A DNA stretch of 64,000 nt, taken from assembly GCA_020161245.1 (NCBI GenBank), contig JAIUOK010000021.1, forward strand, positions 1 to 64,000. Direction: 5' to 3'. Shown piece after piece: positions 55,150-64,000 of this stretch; within the stretch, counting starts at the first letter, position 1; every line of letters begins with the position of its first letter. This DNA comes from Actinomycetota bacterium. Lineage in GTDB: Bacteria; Actinomycetota; Actinomycetes; S36-B12; CAIYMF01. The notes under the pieces were generated by a model. That model saw only the letters and a list, made by a program, of their open reading frames with translations, was not told the origin of the DNA and did not search any database. The position numbers were made by a program, and so were the translations under genes.

Positions 55150-55178
55150 GTCGCTGTGGTGTTGTCGTGGGCTGGCGC

Positions 55179-55769
55179 TTAGCTGGGTTCGGCTACGGCG
55201 ACCATGGCGGCTCGGAGGACTTTGCCGGCGTACTTGTAGCCGGGCTGGAAGACCGCGACGCAGGTGGGGCCGTCGACCTCGTCGGAGTGCGCGTGGCTGA
55301 TGGCCTCGTGCACCGTCGGGTCGAACGGGTCGCCAGGGGCGCCGTACTTCTCCAGGCCCACGCGGGCCACGGTCGCCTCGAGCGACTCGGCGACGGCCTT
55401 GAACGCGCCGTCGAGGTCGCCGTGCTCGCGCGCCCGCCCGATGTCGTCGAGCACCGGCAGGAGCTCGGCGAGGGTGCGGCCCACCGCGTCGTCGCGCACG
55501 ACCTCGCGGTCGCGCTCGACGCGCCGGCGGTAGTTCGCGTACTCGGCGTGGACGCGCTGCAGGTCGGCCGTGAGCTCGCCGACCTTGACGTCCACCTCGG
55601 ACAGACCGGCGTCGACCTCGAGGCCCTCGACGATCTGCTCGAACGCGTCGCCCGCCTGGGGCGCGGCGTCGGGTCCGGGAGCAGCGGGCTGCTCCCGGAC
55701 CTCGCCGGTCTCCGGGTCGATGCGGCGCTTGTCCTGGAAGGAGAAGCCGCCGCCGTCGGGCTCGGTCAC
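55179..55769 (-). CDS. grpE: nucleotide exchange factor GrpE
   Basis: The 196-residue DnaK co-factor has a disordered, proline-rich N-terminal part (1-45), a long helix ([22 protein letters not shown], about 68-90) and the beta-domain with [10 protein letters not shown] and [17 protein letters not shown]. It releases ADP from DnaK. GTG 55769 overlaps the dnaK stop as GTGA, so the pair is translated together. The stop at 55179 is followed by the long structured gap. Confidence 0.96.
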   Translation of the reverse strand: MTEPDGGGFSFQDKRRIDPETGEVREQPAAPGPDAAPQAGDAFEQIVEGLEVDAGLSEVDVKVGELTADLQRVHAEYANYRRRVERDREVVRDDAVGRTLAELLPVLDDIGRAREHGDLDGAFKAVAESLEATVARVGLEKYGAPGDPFDPTVHEAISHAHSDEVDGPTCVAVFQPGYKYAGKVLRAAMVAVAEPS

Positions 55770-57616
55770 TTGTCGTCGCCCTCGTCCACGATCTCCGCGT
55801 CGACGACGTCGTCGTCTGCGGAGGCGCCCGACGACGACCCGCCCGCCGCACCGGCGTCGCCGGCGCCCGCGCTCGACTGAGCGTTGGCGTACATGGCGGC
55901 GCCGAGCGCCTGGCTGGTGGTCGCGACCTTCTCGGCGGCGTCCTTGATCGCGTCGATGTCGTCGCCCTCGAGCGCCTTCTTCAGGTCCGCGAGCGGGCCC
56001 TCGACGTTGCTCTTGGCGTCGGCCGGCACCTTGTCGCCGTTCTCGGCGAGGAACTTCTCGGTCTGGTGCAGCAGCGACTCGGCGCTGTTGCGGACCTCGG
56101 CCTCCTCGCGGCGACGGCGGTCCTCCTCGGCGTGCGCCTCGGCGTCCTTCATCATCCGCTCGATGTCGTCCTTCGGGAGGCCGGAGCCGCCCGTGATCGT
56201 CATCGACTGCTCCTTGCCGGTACCGAGGTCCTTCGCCGCCACGTGCACGATGCCGTTGGCGTCGATGTCGAACGTGACCTCGATCTGCGGCACGCCGCGC
56301 GGGGCCGGCGGCAGACCGGTCAGCTCGAAGGTGCCGAGCTTCTTGTTGTAGGCCGCCATCTCGCGCTCGCCCTGGAAGACCTGGATGAGCACCGAGGGCT
56401 GGTTGTCGTCGGCGGTGGTGAAGATCTCCGAGCGCTTGGTGGGGATGGTGGTGTTGCGCTCGATGAGGCGGGTCATGATGCCGCCCTTGGTCTCGATGCC
56501 GAGCGACAGCGGCGTGACGTCGAGGAGCAGGACGTCCTTCACCTCGCCCTTGAGCACACCGGCCTGCAGGCTCGCGCCGATGGCGACGACCTCGTCGGGG
56601 TTGACGCCCTTGTTGGGCTCCTTGCCGCCGGTGAGCTCCTTGACGACGTCGGTCACGGCGGGCATGCGGGTCGAGCCGCCGACGAGGACGACGTGGTCGA
56701 TGTCGGCCACCGAGATGCCGGCGTCCTTGATAACCGCGGCGAAGGGGGCCTTGGTGCGCTCGAGCAGGTCGGACGTGAGCTTCTCGAACTGCGCGCGCGT
56801 GATGGTCTCGTCGAGGTGGAGCGGGCCCTCGGCCGACGCCGTGATGTAGGGCAGGTTGATCGAGGTCTGCATCGAGCTCGACAGCTCGATCTTGGCCTTC
56901 TCCGCAGCCTCGCGCAGACGCTGCATCGCCATCTTGTCCTTGGTGAGGTCGACGCCGTGCGCGTTCTTGAACTGGGTGGCGAGGTGGTTCATGAGGCGCT
57001 CGTCCCAGTCGTCGCCACCGAGGTGGTTGTCGCCGGACGTGGCCTTGACCTCGACGATGCCGTCGCCGATCTCGAGCAGGGACACGTCGAACGTGCCGCC
57101 GCCGAGGTCGAAGACCAGGATCGTCTGCTCCTTCTCGCCCTTATCGAGGCCGTAGGCGAGCGCGGCCGCGGTGGGCTCGTTGATGATGCGCAGGACGTTG
57201 AGGCCCGCGATCTCGCCGGCCTCCTTGGTGGCCTGGCGCTGGGCGTCGTTGAAGTACGCCGGGACGGTGATGACCGCATCGGCGACGGTGTCGCCGAGGT
57301 AGGCCTCCGCGTCGCGCTTGAGCTTCTGCAGCACGCGCGCGCTGATCTCCTGGGCGGTATAGGCCTTGCCGTCGATGTCGACGTTCCAGGCCGTGCCCAT
57401 GTGGCGCTTCACCGAGCGGATGGTGCGGTCGACGTTGGTGACCGCCTGGCGCTTGGCGACCTCGCCGACGAGCACCTCGCCGTTCTTCGCGAAGGCCACG
57501 ACCGACGGCGTCGTGCGGGCGCCCTCGGCGTTGGGGATGACGGTGGGCTCCCCGCCCTCGAGGACGGAGACCACGGAGTTGGTGGTGCCGAGGTCGATGC
57601 CGACTGCTCGTGCCAT
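55766..57616 (-). CDS. dnaK: chaperone DnaK (HSP70)
   Basis: The 616-residue HSP70 has [22 protein letters not shown] at the start, [33 protein letters not shown] and [19 protein letters not shown] in the ATPase domain, [14 protein letters not shown] at the linker-to-substrate domain junction, and a C-terminal Gly/Ala-rich tail ending [12 protein letters not shown]. Length is usual for Actinobacteria. It is the first gene of the heat-shock operon; promoter and HAIR operator are visible upstream. Confidence 0.98.
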   Translation of the reverse strand: MARAVGIDLGTTNSVVSVLEGGEPTVIPNAEGARTTPSVVAFAKNGEVLVGEVAKRQAVTNVDRTIRSVKRHMGTAWNVDIDGKAYTAQEISARVLQKLKRDAEAYLGDTVADAVITVPAYFNDAQRQATKEAGEIAGLNVLRIINEPTAAALAYGLDKGEKEQTILVFDLGGGTFDVSLLEIGDGIVEVKATSGDNHLGGDDWDERLMNHLATQFKNAHGVDLTKDKMAMQRLREAAEKAKIELSSSMQTSINLPYITASAEGPLHLDETITRAQFEKLTSDLLERTKAPFAAVIKDAGISVADIDHVVLVGGSTRMPAVTDVVKELTGGKEPNKGVNPDEVVAIGASLQAGVLKGEVKDVLLLDVTPLSLGIETKGGIMTRLIERNTTIPTKRSEIFTTADDNQPSVLIQVFQGEREMAAYNKKLGTFELTGLPPAPRGVPQIEVTFDIDANGIVHVAAKDLGTGKEQSMTITGGSGLPKDDIERMMKDAEAHAEEDRRRREEAEVRNSAESLLHQTEKFLAENGDKVPADAKSNVEGPLADLKKALEGDDIDAIKDAAEKVATTSQALGAAMYANAQSSAGAGDAGAAGGSSSGASADDDVVDAEIVDEGDDK

Positions 57617-57787
57617 GGGTGGTGTGCCTTTCTGCTGCGGGTCTCGCCGGTCGGCCGGAGGGGATCAGGCCGCCGACGGGGGTATCGGTGGGTCGTGCGG
57701 GTGGCCGGGGTGAGGGTGGATCCGTGCGGGTGCGCCCCGTGCTGGGGTGCCCTTCCGGGCCCGGTCTCGCGACGACCGACTGGCTCG

Positions 57788-57816
57788 AGATTGCTCCGCC
57801 TCACAACTGCTGTCAA
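57788..57816 (-). promoter_or_regulatory. dnaK promoter (-35 TTGACA, -10 CAATCT)
   Basis: On the minus strand TTGACA (57816-57811) is followed, after 17 bases, by CAATCT (57793-57788), a good housekeeping-sigma promoter about 170 bases upstream of the dnaK ATG. Confidence 0.6.
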
Positions 57817-57832
57817 CTTCAACCGCAGTTAA

Positions 57833-57853
57833 GTTGCGTCGGATCGACTCAAG
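57833..57853 (-). promoter_or_regulatory. HAIR-like HspR operator upstream of dnaK
   Basis: GTTGCGT-CGGATCG-ACTCAAG fits the HAIR consensus CTTGAGT-N7-ACTCAAG: one half-site is perfect and the other matches 5 of 7, with the correct 7-base spacer. It lies 17 bases upstream of the -35 box. Expected to be bound by HspR. Confidence 0.7.
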
Positions 57854-58078
57854 TCACCTGACATAACCCACCAGTGCACCTTCAGCATCCCCTCGAGGGA
57901 GTGACGCCGGTCACAGCGCCAGAGGCTGCGCGCTGCCGCGCGCGACGGGCGCAGGACCGGGCGCGCCACGCCCCGCCCGGGCGCCGGCCCCGCCGGATGT
58001 CCGGTGGGCGGCACGGCGGGCCGGTCCCGCGGTACACCCGCTCGGTAGCGTGTGCCGCGAGCCGGCCGGTGGCGTAAG

Positions 58079-58092
58079 TTACTGACCGGTAA
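58079..58092. promoter_or_regulatory. TTAC-N6-GTAA palindrome before etfD
   Basis: TTACTGACCGGTAA lies 106 bases upstream of the etfD start, with perfect TTAC/GTAA half-sites. A TetR-type operator is likely by form. The remainder of the 581-bp gap from dnaK to etfD holds the HspR-controlled promoter and no gene. Confidence 0.5.
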
Positions 58093-58197
58093 TCCCAGGT
58101 CCCCGCGCTCGGACGGGCCCTGGTCGGCCGGCCCGCACCCCAGGCCCGGCCCGCACAGCTCGAGCCACAGCGACCGCCCGTCCCGTCGGAGGCCCCG

Positions 58198-60453
58198 GTG
58201 CCCGCCCTGCAGCTGCTCGCGTCGTCCACCGACGTCGCCGCACTGACGCCCTTCTCCGAGACGCACCTGACGGTGCGTCTGGTGCTCGGCGTCGTCATCA
58301 CCGTCGCCGCGCTCTCGCTCGCGGCCTGGCGCGCCAACCGCATCTACACGGTGATCCGCTCAGGCCAGCCGGCGGTGGGGCGCACCGACGACAAGGGCGT
58401 GCGCATCCAGGCCGAGGCCGTGGAGGTGCTCGGCCAGCGCAAGCTGCTCAAGTGGTCGGTGCCCGGCTTCGCGCACTTCGTGACGTTCTGGGGCTTCCTG
58501 GTCCTCGGCCTCACGATCGTCGAGGGCTTCGGCGCCCTGGTCGACCCCGACTTCCACATCCCGCTGATCGGCACGTGGCCGATCGTCGGCTTCCTCGAGG
58601 ACCTCTTCGGCCTGCTGGTGCTCGTCGGCCTGGTGATCTTCACCGTCATCCGCATCAAGCGGAACCCGCACCGCATCGGCCGGCAGTCGCGCTTCTACGG
58701 CTCGCACACCGGCGGTGCGTGGCTGATCCTCGGACTGATCGCGACGATCGTCATCACGCTGTTCGTGTACCGCGGCGCGCAGATCAATACCGGCACGTTC
58801 CCGTTCCAGGACGGCGGCGCGTTCGTGTCGCAGTGGTTCGCGAACCTGCTGCAGCCGCTGGGCCTCGTCGCCAACGAGTGGATCGAGACGGTCTTCATCC
58901 TGCTCTCGCTCGGCGCAGTGCTCGCGACCACGATCGTGGTGCTCTACAGCAAGCACATGCACATCTTCCTGGCGCCGTTCAACGTGCTGTTCTCGCGCCG
59001 GCCCAACGCGCTCGGGCCGCTGCTGCCGATGTACTCCGGCACCGAGAAGATCGACTTCGAGGACCCCGCCGACGACGCGGTGTTCGGCCGCGGCGCCATC
59101 CAGGACTTCACCTGGAAGGGCAACCTCGACATGCTCACGTGCACCGAGTGCGGCCGGTGCCAGTCGCAGTGCCCGGCGTGGAACACCGAGAAGCCGCTGT
59201 CGCCCAAGCTGCTCGTGATGAGCCTGCGCGACAACCTGCTCGGCCAGGCCCCCTACATCGCCGCGCAGGCCAACCCCGGCTACCTCGCCTCCCCCGGTGC
59301 GGGCAAGGCCTCGCAGCCGGTGCCGGTCGAGATCGGCTCGTTCGACCAGTCCGTGCAGGACCAGCACGCGCGGCCGCTCGTCGGCAGCGCGGAGAACGAC
59401 AACGCCGTCATCGACGAGGACGTGCTGTGGTCGTGCACCACGTGCGGCGCCTGCGTCAACCAGTGCCCCGTCGACATCGAGCACATCGACCACATCGTCG
59501 ACATGCGCCGCAACCGCGTCATGATCGAGTCCGAGTTCCCCAGCGAGCTCGCGGGCCTGTTCAAGAACATCGAGAACAAGGGCAACCCGTGGGGGGCGCA
59601 GGCCTCGCAGCGCAACGCGTGGATCGAGGAGGTCGACTTCCCCGTCCGCGTGTTCGGCATGGAGGGCGAGGACGTCGTCCCGGACGACGTCGACTACCTG
59701 TTCTGGGTCGGCTGCGCCGGCGCGTTCGAGGACCGCGCGAAGCGGACCACGAAGGCCGTCGCCGAGCTGCTCAACCTCGCCGGAGTCGAGTTCATGGTGC
59801 TCGGCGAGGGCGAGACCTGCACCGGCGACCCGGCCCGCCGCGCGGGCAACGAGTTCCTCTTCCAGATGCAGGCGATGCAGAACGTCGAGGTCCTCAACGA
59901 GATCAAGGCGAAGAAGATCGTCGTCACCTGCCCGCACTGCCTCAACACCCTCGGCCGCGAGTACCCGCAGGTCGGCGGCCACTACGAGGTCGTCCACCAC
60001 ACGCAGCTGCTCGCGTCGTTGGTGAAGGACGGCAGGCTGACGCCGGTGCAGCCCGTCGAGGCCGCCGGCGCCGTGACCTACCACGACCCCTGCTACCTCG
60101 GCCGCCACAACAAGGTCTACACGCCGCCGCGCGAGCTCATCGGCGCCCTTCCGGGCCTCGAGCTGCGCGAGATGGAGCGCTCGGGCGACCGGTCGTTCTG
60201 CTGCGGCGCCGGCGGTGCGCGGATGTGGATGGAGGAGCGCATCGGCACACGCATCAACCTCAACCGCACCGATGAGGCGCTCGGCACAGGCGCGCAGACC
60301 ATCGCGGTGGCCTGCCCGTTCTGCTCGGTGATGCTCAACGACGGCGTCACGAACCGCTCGCAGGGCCAGGACGAGCCGGTCGCCGTCGTCACCGACGTCG
60401 CCACGCTGCTGCTGTCGACGGTCGACCGCTCGGCCGCGAAGGCCGACGCCTGA
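58198..60453 (+). CDS. etfD: membrane Fe-S oxidoreductase, EtfD-type (ETF:menaquinone)
   Basis: The 751-residue protein has several membrane helices in the first 270 residues (VRLVLGVVITVAAL, HFVTFWGFLVLGL, FGLLVLVGLVIFTVI, LILGLIATIVITL, FILLSLGAVLATTIV), two 4Fe-4S sites CTECGRCQSQCP and CTTCGACVNQCP (about residues 318-430), and two CCG-type domains (TCPHCLNTLG, HDPCYLGRHN, SFCCGAGGARMW). In Mycobacterium the homologue carries electrons from ETF and acyl-CoA dehydrogenases into the quinone pool. GTG 58198 has GGAGG upstream. Confidence 0.92.
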   Translation: MPALQLLASSTDVAALTPFSETHLTVRLVLGVVITVAALSLAAWRANRIYTVIRSGQPAVGRTDDKGVRIQAEAVEVLGQRKLLKWSVPGFAHFVTFWGFLVLGLTIVEGFGALVDPDFHIPLIGTWPIVGFLEDLFGLLVLVGLVIFTVIRIKRNPHRIGRQSRFYGSHTGGAWLILGLIATIVITLFVYRGAQINTGTFPFQDGGAFVSQWFANLLQPLGLVANEWIETVFILLSLGAVLATTIVVLYSKHMHIFLAPFNVLFSRRPNALGPLLPMYSGTEKIDFEDPADDAVFGRGAIQDFTWKGNLDMLTCTECGRCQSQCPAWNTEKPLSPKLLVMSLRDNLLGQAPYIAAQANPGYLASPGAGKASQPVPVEIGSFDQSVQDQHARPLVGSAENDNAVIDEDVLWSCTTCGACVNQCPVDIEHIDHIVDMRRNRVMIESEFPSELAGLFKNIENKGNPWGAQASQRNAWIEEVDFPVRVFGMEGEDVVPDDVDYLFWVGCAGAFEDRAKRTTKAVAELLNLAGVEFMVLGEGETCTGDPARRAGNEFLFQMQAMQNVEVLNEIKAKKIVVTCPHCLNTLGREYPQVGGHYEVVHHTQLLASLVKDGRLTPVQPVEAAGAVTYHDPCYLGRHNKVYTPPRELIGALPGLELREMERSGDRSFCCGAGGARMWMEERIGTRINLNRTDEALGTGAQTIAVACPFCSVMLNDGVTNRSQGQDEPVAVVTDVATLLLSTVDRSAAKADA

Positions 60454-60463
60454 CGGCTCCTCG

Positions 60464-62677
60464 CTACTGCGGCGAGAGCCCTGCAGCTGCGCGCACGAGC
60501 GGGCGCAGCCGCTGCTCGAGGTAGGGCGCGAGCGCGCGTGCGAAGGTCGCCGTGAGGTGGTCGGTGTCGCGGTAGACGAGGTACTTGCCGCGCGTCGCCG
60601 GGCAGCGGTCGGCGTCGCAGATGAGGTCGCTCAGGTCGAGTGCGGCGGCGCGCTCGACGCCCTTGACCATGCCGACGTCGTACTTCGTCGCGTCGAGGGC
60701 GTCGCGGGTGACATCGCAGGCGGCGGGGTCGTCGCGGTTCTGCCCCACGCAGGCGGCCATGTCGCGGCCGGGCCACGGGGTGTCGCGCAGGACGGCCACG
60801 GCGACGCCGGCATCGGTGAGGCGTGCGAGCGTGCGCCGCCATCCGTCCTGCCACTCCGCACCCGCGCGCGCGGTGCCCTCGAGGCGGGCGCCACCGTCGC
60901 GTGCGACCAGCGACTCGGTGCGGGTGCCGGCGGCCACGACCAGCGTGGGCTTCGTCGTCGTCGTGAGCCTGGTCAGCACGGCCTCGCGCCACGCGTCGCA
61001 CTCGTCGTACGGCCGTGCGAGCCGGCGCTGCCAGATCGTCACGTCGGGCGCGGGGCAGCCGGACTTCGTCCACGACAGCAGCCGCCAGCCGCGGTCGTCG
61101 GCCACCTTCTGCAGTGCCGGGAACCACTGGGCCGCGTGCGAATCGCCGATCAGCACCACCGTGACGTCGGACGACGTGGAGCCGAACGCGCAGCCGTCCT
61201 TGGGGGCGGTGACCGGCGGGTCGACATGGCAGCCGTCGCCGTAGATCGACGGCAGGTCGTCGCGGGCGTCCGACGGGTCGGGGGTGAGCGGCCCGGTCGG
61301 CCACACCACGGGCTGGGCGGACGGGGACACGGTCGGCGCCGGGCTGCCGGATCCCGCGCCCGGCGTCGGCGTGGCACTGGGCCGGGCGGTCGCGATGGGA
61401 GCGGCACCGCGATCGCCGTCGGCCGTGGGCGCAGCCGACACCGTGGCGAGCCCGCCGCCGCCCGGGAGCAGCGCGAGGACCAGACCGAACGCTGCGGCGG
61501 AGGCGCTGAGGATCCCGCCGAGCCGCAGCGACCGGCCCGGGTCGGCCGCCAGGGCGGCGTCGTGGCGGACGGGCTGCTCGACCCAGCGGTAGGCGGCCAC
61601 GGCAGGCAGCAGCGAGGCCACCGCCAGCGCGACGGACAGCCAGAGCGGCAGCGGGCCGAGGACCGACGCCGCGAGCACCAGTACCGGCCAGTGCCAGAGG
61701 TACCACGAGTACGAGATGCGGCCGACTGCGCGCATCGGCCCGGTGCCCATGAGGCCCGGCACCCCGCGCAGAGGCCGGTCGGCATCGGCCGGCCGGATGC
61801 CGGCCGCGATGATCGCCGCCGTGCCGAGCACCGGCCACAGGGCTGCGGTACCGGGGAACGGGGTGTCGCTGCTGAGCAGGAGCACGGAGCCGACGAGCAC
61901 CGCGAGGCCGGCCCAGCCCACGAGATGGCGGACGGCGGGCGACCAGCGCGCGATCGTCGTCGCACCGATGGCGAGCAGGCCACCGATCGCGAACTCCCAC
62001 GCGCGCGTGGGCATCGAGAAGAACGCCCACGGCTGCGACCGGTCGGTCAGCCGCAGCGACAGCAGGAACGACGCGATGCCCAGCAGGGCGAGGGATCCGG
62101 CGAGGAAGGCCGGCAGCAGCTCGCGGCCGCGGTGACGGCGCACGAGCAGCCAGACGACCAGCAGCACGAGCAGCGGCCACACGACGTAGAACTGCTCCTC
62201 GACGCCGAGCGACCAGAAGTGCAGGGCGGGCGACGGGGCGGCGTCCTCGGTGAGGTAGTCGGTGGCCTGGAACGCGAAGCGGATGTTGGCGACGTAGAGC
62301 GCGGAGGCCACAAGGTCGAGCCCGACCGTCTGGTGGTCGATCGCCGGGATCATCGCGAACGACGCGACCGCGGTGACGGCGATGACGAGCGTCGCGGCGG
62401 GCAGCAGCCGTCGGGCGCGGCGCGCCCAGAACCTCGACAGCGACACCGTGCCGGTGCGCGCGACCTCGGCGACCAGCAGACCCGTGATGAGGAAGCCCGA
62501 GATCACGAAGAAGACGTCGACGCCGACGAAGCCGCCGGGCAGGAACGGCAGGCCCGCGTGGTAGCCGACGACCGCGAGGATCGCCACGGCGCGCAAGCCC
62601 TCGACGTCGGGCCGGAACGACAGCGAGCGGCCGGTCGTGGCGCCCCTAGCAGCAGGGGCCGTCGTCAAGCCGCTCAC
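60464..62677 (-). CDS. OafA-type acyltransferase with SGNH domain
   Basis: The 737-residue protein begins RPDVEGLRAVAILAVVGYHAG and FFVISGFLITGLL, the acyltransferase-3 start with catalytic His, and has about 11 membrane helices to residue 410, then a Ala/Pro/Thr linker and a C-terminal extracytoplasmic SGNH hydrolase domain (VVLIGDSHAAQWFPALQKV for the Ser block, and DTDHLTATFARALAPYL for the catalytic Asp-x-x-His). It should acylate a surface or exported glycan. GTG 62677 is the likely start. A second gene of the same type follows upstream. Confidence 0.93.
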   Translation of the reverse strand: MSGLTTAPAARGATTGRSLSFRPDVEGLRAVAILAVVGYHAGLPFLPGGFVGVDVFFVISGFLITGLLVAEVARTGTVSLSRFWARRARRLLPAATLVIAVTAVASFAMIPAIDHQTVGLDLVASALYVANIRFAFQATDYLTEDAAPSPALHFWSLGVEEQFYVVWPLLVLLVVWLLVRRHRGRELLPAFLAGSLALLGIASFLLSLRLTDRSQPWAFFSMPTRAWEFAIGGLLAIGATTIARWSPAVRHLVGWAGLAVLVGSVLLLSSDTPFPGTAALWPVLGTAAIIAAGIRPADADRPLRGVPGLMGTGPMRAVGRISYSWYLWHWPVLVLAASVLGPLPLWLSVALAVASLLPAVAAYRWVEQPVRHDAALAADPGRSLRLGGILSASAAAFGLVLALLPGGGGLATVSAAPTADGDRGAAPIATARPSATPTPGAGSGSPAPTVSPSAQPVVWPTGPLTPDPSDARDDLPSIYGDGCHVDPPVTAPKDGCAFGSTSSDVTVVLIGDSHAAQWFPALQKVADDRGWRLLSWTKSGCPAPDVTIWQRRLARPYDECDAWREAVLTRLTTTTKPTLVVAAGTRTESLVARDGGARLEGTARAGAEWQDGWRRTLARLTDAGVAVAVLRDTPWPGRDMAACVGQNRDDPAACDVTRDALDATKYDVGMVKGVERAAALDLSDLICDADRCPATRGKYLVYRDTDHLTATFARALAPYLEQRLRPLVRAAAGLSPQ

Positions 62678-62689
62678 CGCACGAGTCTA

Positions 62690-62765
62690 GGTGGACGGCG
62701 CGCCGGGCCTGTGGATCGCCTGGGGCGCTTTCCTTGCTTCTATCGCAAGCAGGGGCACCTTCACC
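62690..62765 (+). repeat. TGTGGA/CTTGC element, copy 4
   Basis: Core 62719-62765 (47 bp) with the CTTGC/GCAAG hairpin. TGTGGA at 62710 keeps its 9-base distance to the core; the second motif (GGTGGA at 62690) is only 20 bp away here, so this copy is 76 bp. It lies between the two acyltransferase genes, 34 bases beyond the stop of the upstream gene. Confidence 0.85.
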
Positions 62766-62799
62766 TGTAAAGGGGGGCCCGGGACAGGGGGGTGCGGGA

Positions 62800-64000
62800 T
62801 CAGGCCTGGGGGAGGTGCTTGTCGACGATGCGGGCGAGATAGGGGGCCAGGGTGCGGGTGTAGGTGGCAGTGGCGTGGTCGTCGTCGCGCCACACCGCGA
62901 CGCCGCCGATCACCGTGGCGCAGAGCTTCTGCGGGCAGAACATCCACGCCGTGGTGCTGTACGCGACGCCGGCAGCCGACGCCGCTGCCCTCTCGGGCTT
63001 CGGCGTCGCGAGCATCTCCGAGAGGCGCTGGTCGCAGGCTGCCGGGTCGTCCTCGTGGCGCGACAGGCAGTCGACGCGGTCCTCGCCCGGCATCGGGTTG
63101 TCCTGCAGCACCAGCACCTCGCCGGCGTAGCGGTCGAGCTGGCGGTACGACGATGCGAGTCCCGCCGCGATCCGCGGATCCGACGCCGACCTGCCGAGGC
63201 GCTGGCCGCCGGACATCACGTAGTAGTTCTGCCGGTTGGCGGTGAGCACGAGGTCGGGCTTCTCCTGCTGGATCCGCTTGAAGGCGTTGGCCCGCCACTG
63301 GTCGCACTCGGTGTAGGCCCGCTTGAGCACGGGGCTGTAGACCGTCACCGGCGCGATCGTGCACGCGTGCTTGGTCAGGCTCACCAGGCGCCAGCCGCGG
63401 TCGGCGGCGATCTTCTCCAGCGCCGGGAACCACGACGCGGCGTGGGAGTCGCCGAGCAGCACGAGCGTGCGGTCGCCGTCGGCCTTGCCGTACACGCAGT
63501 CGGGGCTCCTCGTGCCGTCGTACTGCTGGTTGCAGCCGTCGGTGTTGACCGCGGCGACGTCCTTGCGGATCTGCGTGAGCGCCGGCACGAAGGCGGTGCC
63601 GGGAGGCGTGCTCGGCGGCGCCGCGGTGGGCTTGGCCGACGCCGACGCCTGCGGGGCACCCGACTCCGAGGCCGTCGGCCCGGCGGCGTCCTGCGGTGCG
63701 CCCAGCACGGCGGCGGCTCCCGGCGCGGAGTCGGGCGGGGGTGCGAAGCGCGCGGCGAGCGTGCCCGGCAGCCACAGGACGAGGCCCGCGACGACGCCGG
63801 CGGCGATGCACGCGGCACCGAGCCGCAGCGCGCGCTGCGGGTAGCGGCTCAGCGTGGGCGAGTGGTGGAAGGGCTCCTCGACCACCTTCTTGCTGACGGC
63901 CGCGACGCCGAGCGTGGCGATCCCGACGAGGACGCCCTGCCAGACCGGCAGCTCGTCGACGCCGAAGTAGACCGCGAGCAGGACGAGCGGCGGCCAGTGC
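62800..64000 (-). CDS. OafA-type acyltransferase with SGNH domain, C-terminal part (cut by window end)
   Basis: The frame is still open at base 64000. The visible part starts within the membrane domain (HWPPLVLLAVYFG, then KKVVEEPFHHSP, the usual end of the acyltransferase-3 core), passes a final helix and an Ala/Pro-rich linker, and ends with an SGNH domain: LVLLGDSHAASWFPALEKIA (Ser), YYVMSGGQRLG and VWRDDDHATATYTRTLAPYL (Asp-x-x-His). Same design as the gene at 60464-62677 but clearly different in sequence. The pair may O-acylate different positions of one polymer. Confidence 0.9.
   Translation of the reverse strand, partial: HWPPLVLLAVYFGVDELPVWQGVLVGIATLGVAAVSKKVVEEPFHHSPTLSRYPQRALRLGAACIAAGVVAGLVLWLPGTLAARFAPPPDSAPGAAAVLGAPQDAAGPTASESGAPQASASAKPTAAPPSTPPGTAFVPALTQIRKDVAAVNTDGCNQQYDGTRSPDCVYGKADGDRTLVLLGDSHAASWFPALEKIAADRGWRLVSLTKHACTIAPVTVYSPVLKRAYTECDQWRANAFKRIQQEKPDLVLTANRQNYYVMSGGQRLGRSASDPRIAAGLASSYRQLDRYAGEVLVLQDNPMPGEDRVDCLSRHEDDPAACDQRLSEMLATPKPERAAASAAGVAYSTTAWMFCPQKLCATVIGGVAVWRDDDHATATYTRTLAPYLARIVDKHLPQA

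Larger units (their letters stand above)
54793..55178. other. hairpin-rich intercistronic region between grpE and dnaJ
   Basis: No gene is seen in these 386 bases although the two flanking genes are in one operon. The region carries one perfect 16-bp-arm hairpin (54922-54982), one 11-bp-arm hairpin (55005-55030), a CCCCGC/GCGGGG hairpin (55048-55061), a GGCCGGGCG/CGCCC-CGGCC stem (about 55068-55090) and a 15-bp direct repeat. An RNA structure acting on mRNA processing or translation of dnaJ is possible. Confidence 0.6.

Noticed and set aside
56066-57832. Long open frame on the plus strand opposite dnaK, and similar ones opposite purL, purB, clpB and etfD
   Set aside because: Antisense frames stay open in high-GC genes because stop codons are rare; none of these shows a recognisable protein or a ribosome binding site.

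Overview
The window is 64 kb of high-GC actinobacterial chromosome. Evidence for this is the dnaK-grpE-dnaJ-hspR cluster with clpB beside it, PurS/PurQ/small-type PurL, class II fructose-bisphosphate aldolase, an EtfD-type Fe-S oxidoreductase, a SigE-family ECF sigma factor, frequent GTG starts, and GC-biased third codon positions. The order purA-fba-trmH-pyrE-clpB-hspR-dnaJ-grpE-dnaK resembles that of other Actinobacteria. A relative of Nocardioidaceae is plausible, but this is inference from gene content only.

Bases 1-5.7 kb hold a proline (possibly hydroxyproline) oxidation cluster: a DapA-family enzyme, a RidA protein, proline dehydrogenase, P5C dehydrogenase and a divergent PucR-type regulator, followed by an orphan nucleotidyltransferase. 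This segment looks lower in GC (about 60-65% in lines counted by hand) than the rest (about 70% or more) and may be acquired DNA. A csrA gene, rare in Actinobacteria, follows. From 6.3 to 12.2 kb there are hydrolase, dehydrogenase, sterol-carrier and flavin monooxygenase genes in overlapping operons.

12.3-33.7 kb is rich in purine genes: purL-purQ-purS, purC, purB, purD and purA, each in a separate place. Between them lie an IMPase and galE, HMG-CoA lyase with a TetR regulator, an acyl-CoA dehydrogenase, a sigma factor with a membrane partner, and a class III aminotransferase. 33.9-50.3 kb is mixed housekeeping: fba, MFS exporter, TrmH-type methylase, two DedA proteins, pyrE, SDRs, an aminotransferase and an ADP-ribosylglycohydrolase. 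50.4-57.6 kb is the heat-shock block (clpB, hspR, dnaJ, grpE, dnaK). 58.2-60.5 kb is etfD. The window ends in two tandem acyltransferase-SGNH genes for surface polysaccharide modification.

The most unusual signal is intergenic. Nine palindromes of exactly 62 bp (eight sharing outer GAGTAAC/GTTACTC arms, one with different arms) sit almost always within a few bases of a stop codon, and sometimes supply the stop codon. A second family of four elements (47-bp near-identical core; 86 bp in three copies) carries a pair of TGTGGA, DnaA-box-like motifs 30 bp apart. The 386-bp gap between grpE and dnaJ is packed with hairpins. Operator candidates were read for HspR (HAIR), for the TetR regulator (GTTA-N8-TAAC at two promoters), for the PucR regulator, and in front of etfD. 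No tRNA, rRNA, CRISPR array, transposase or phage gene was seen.
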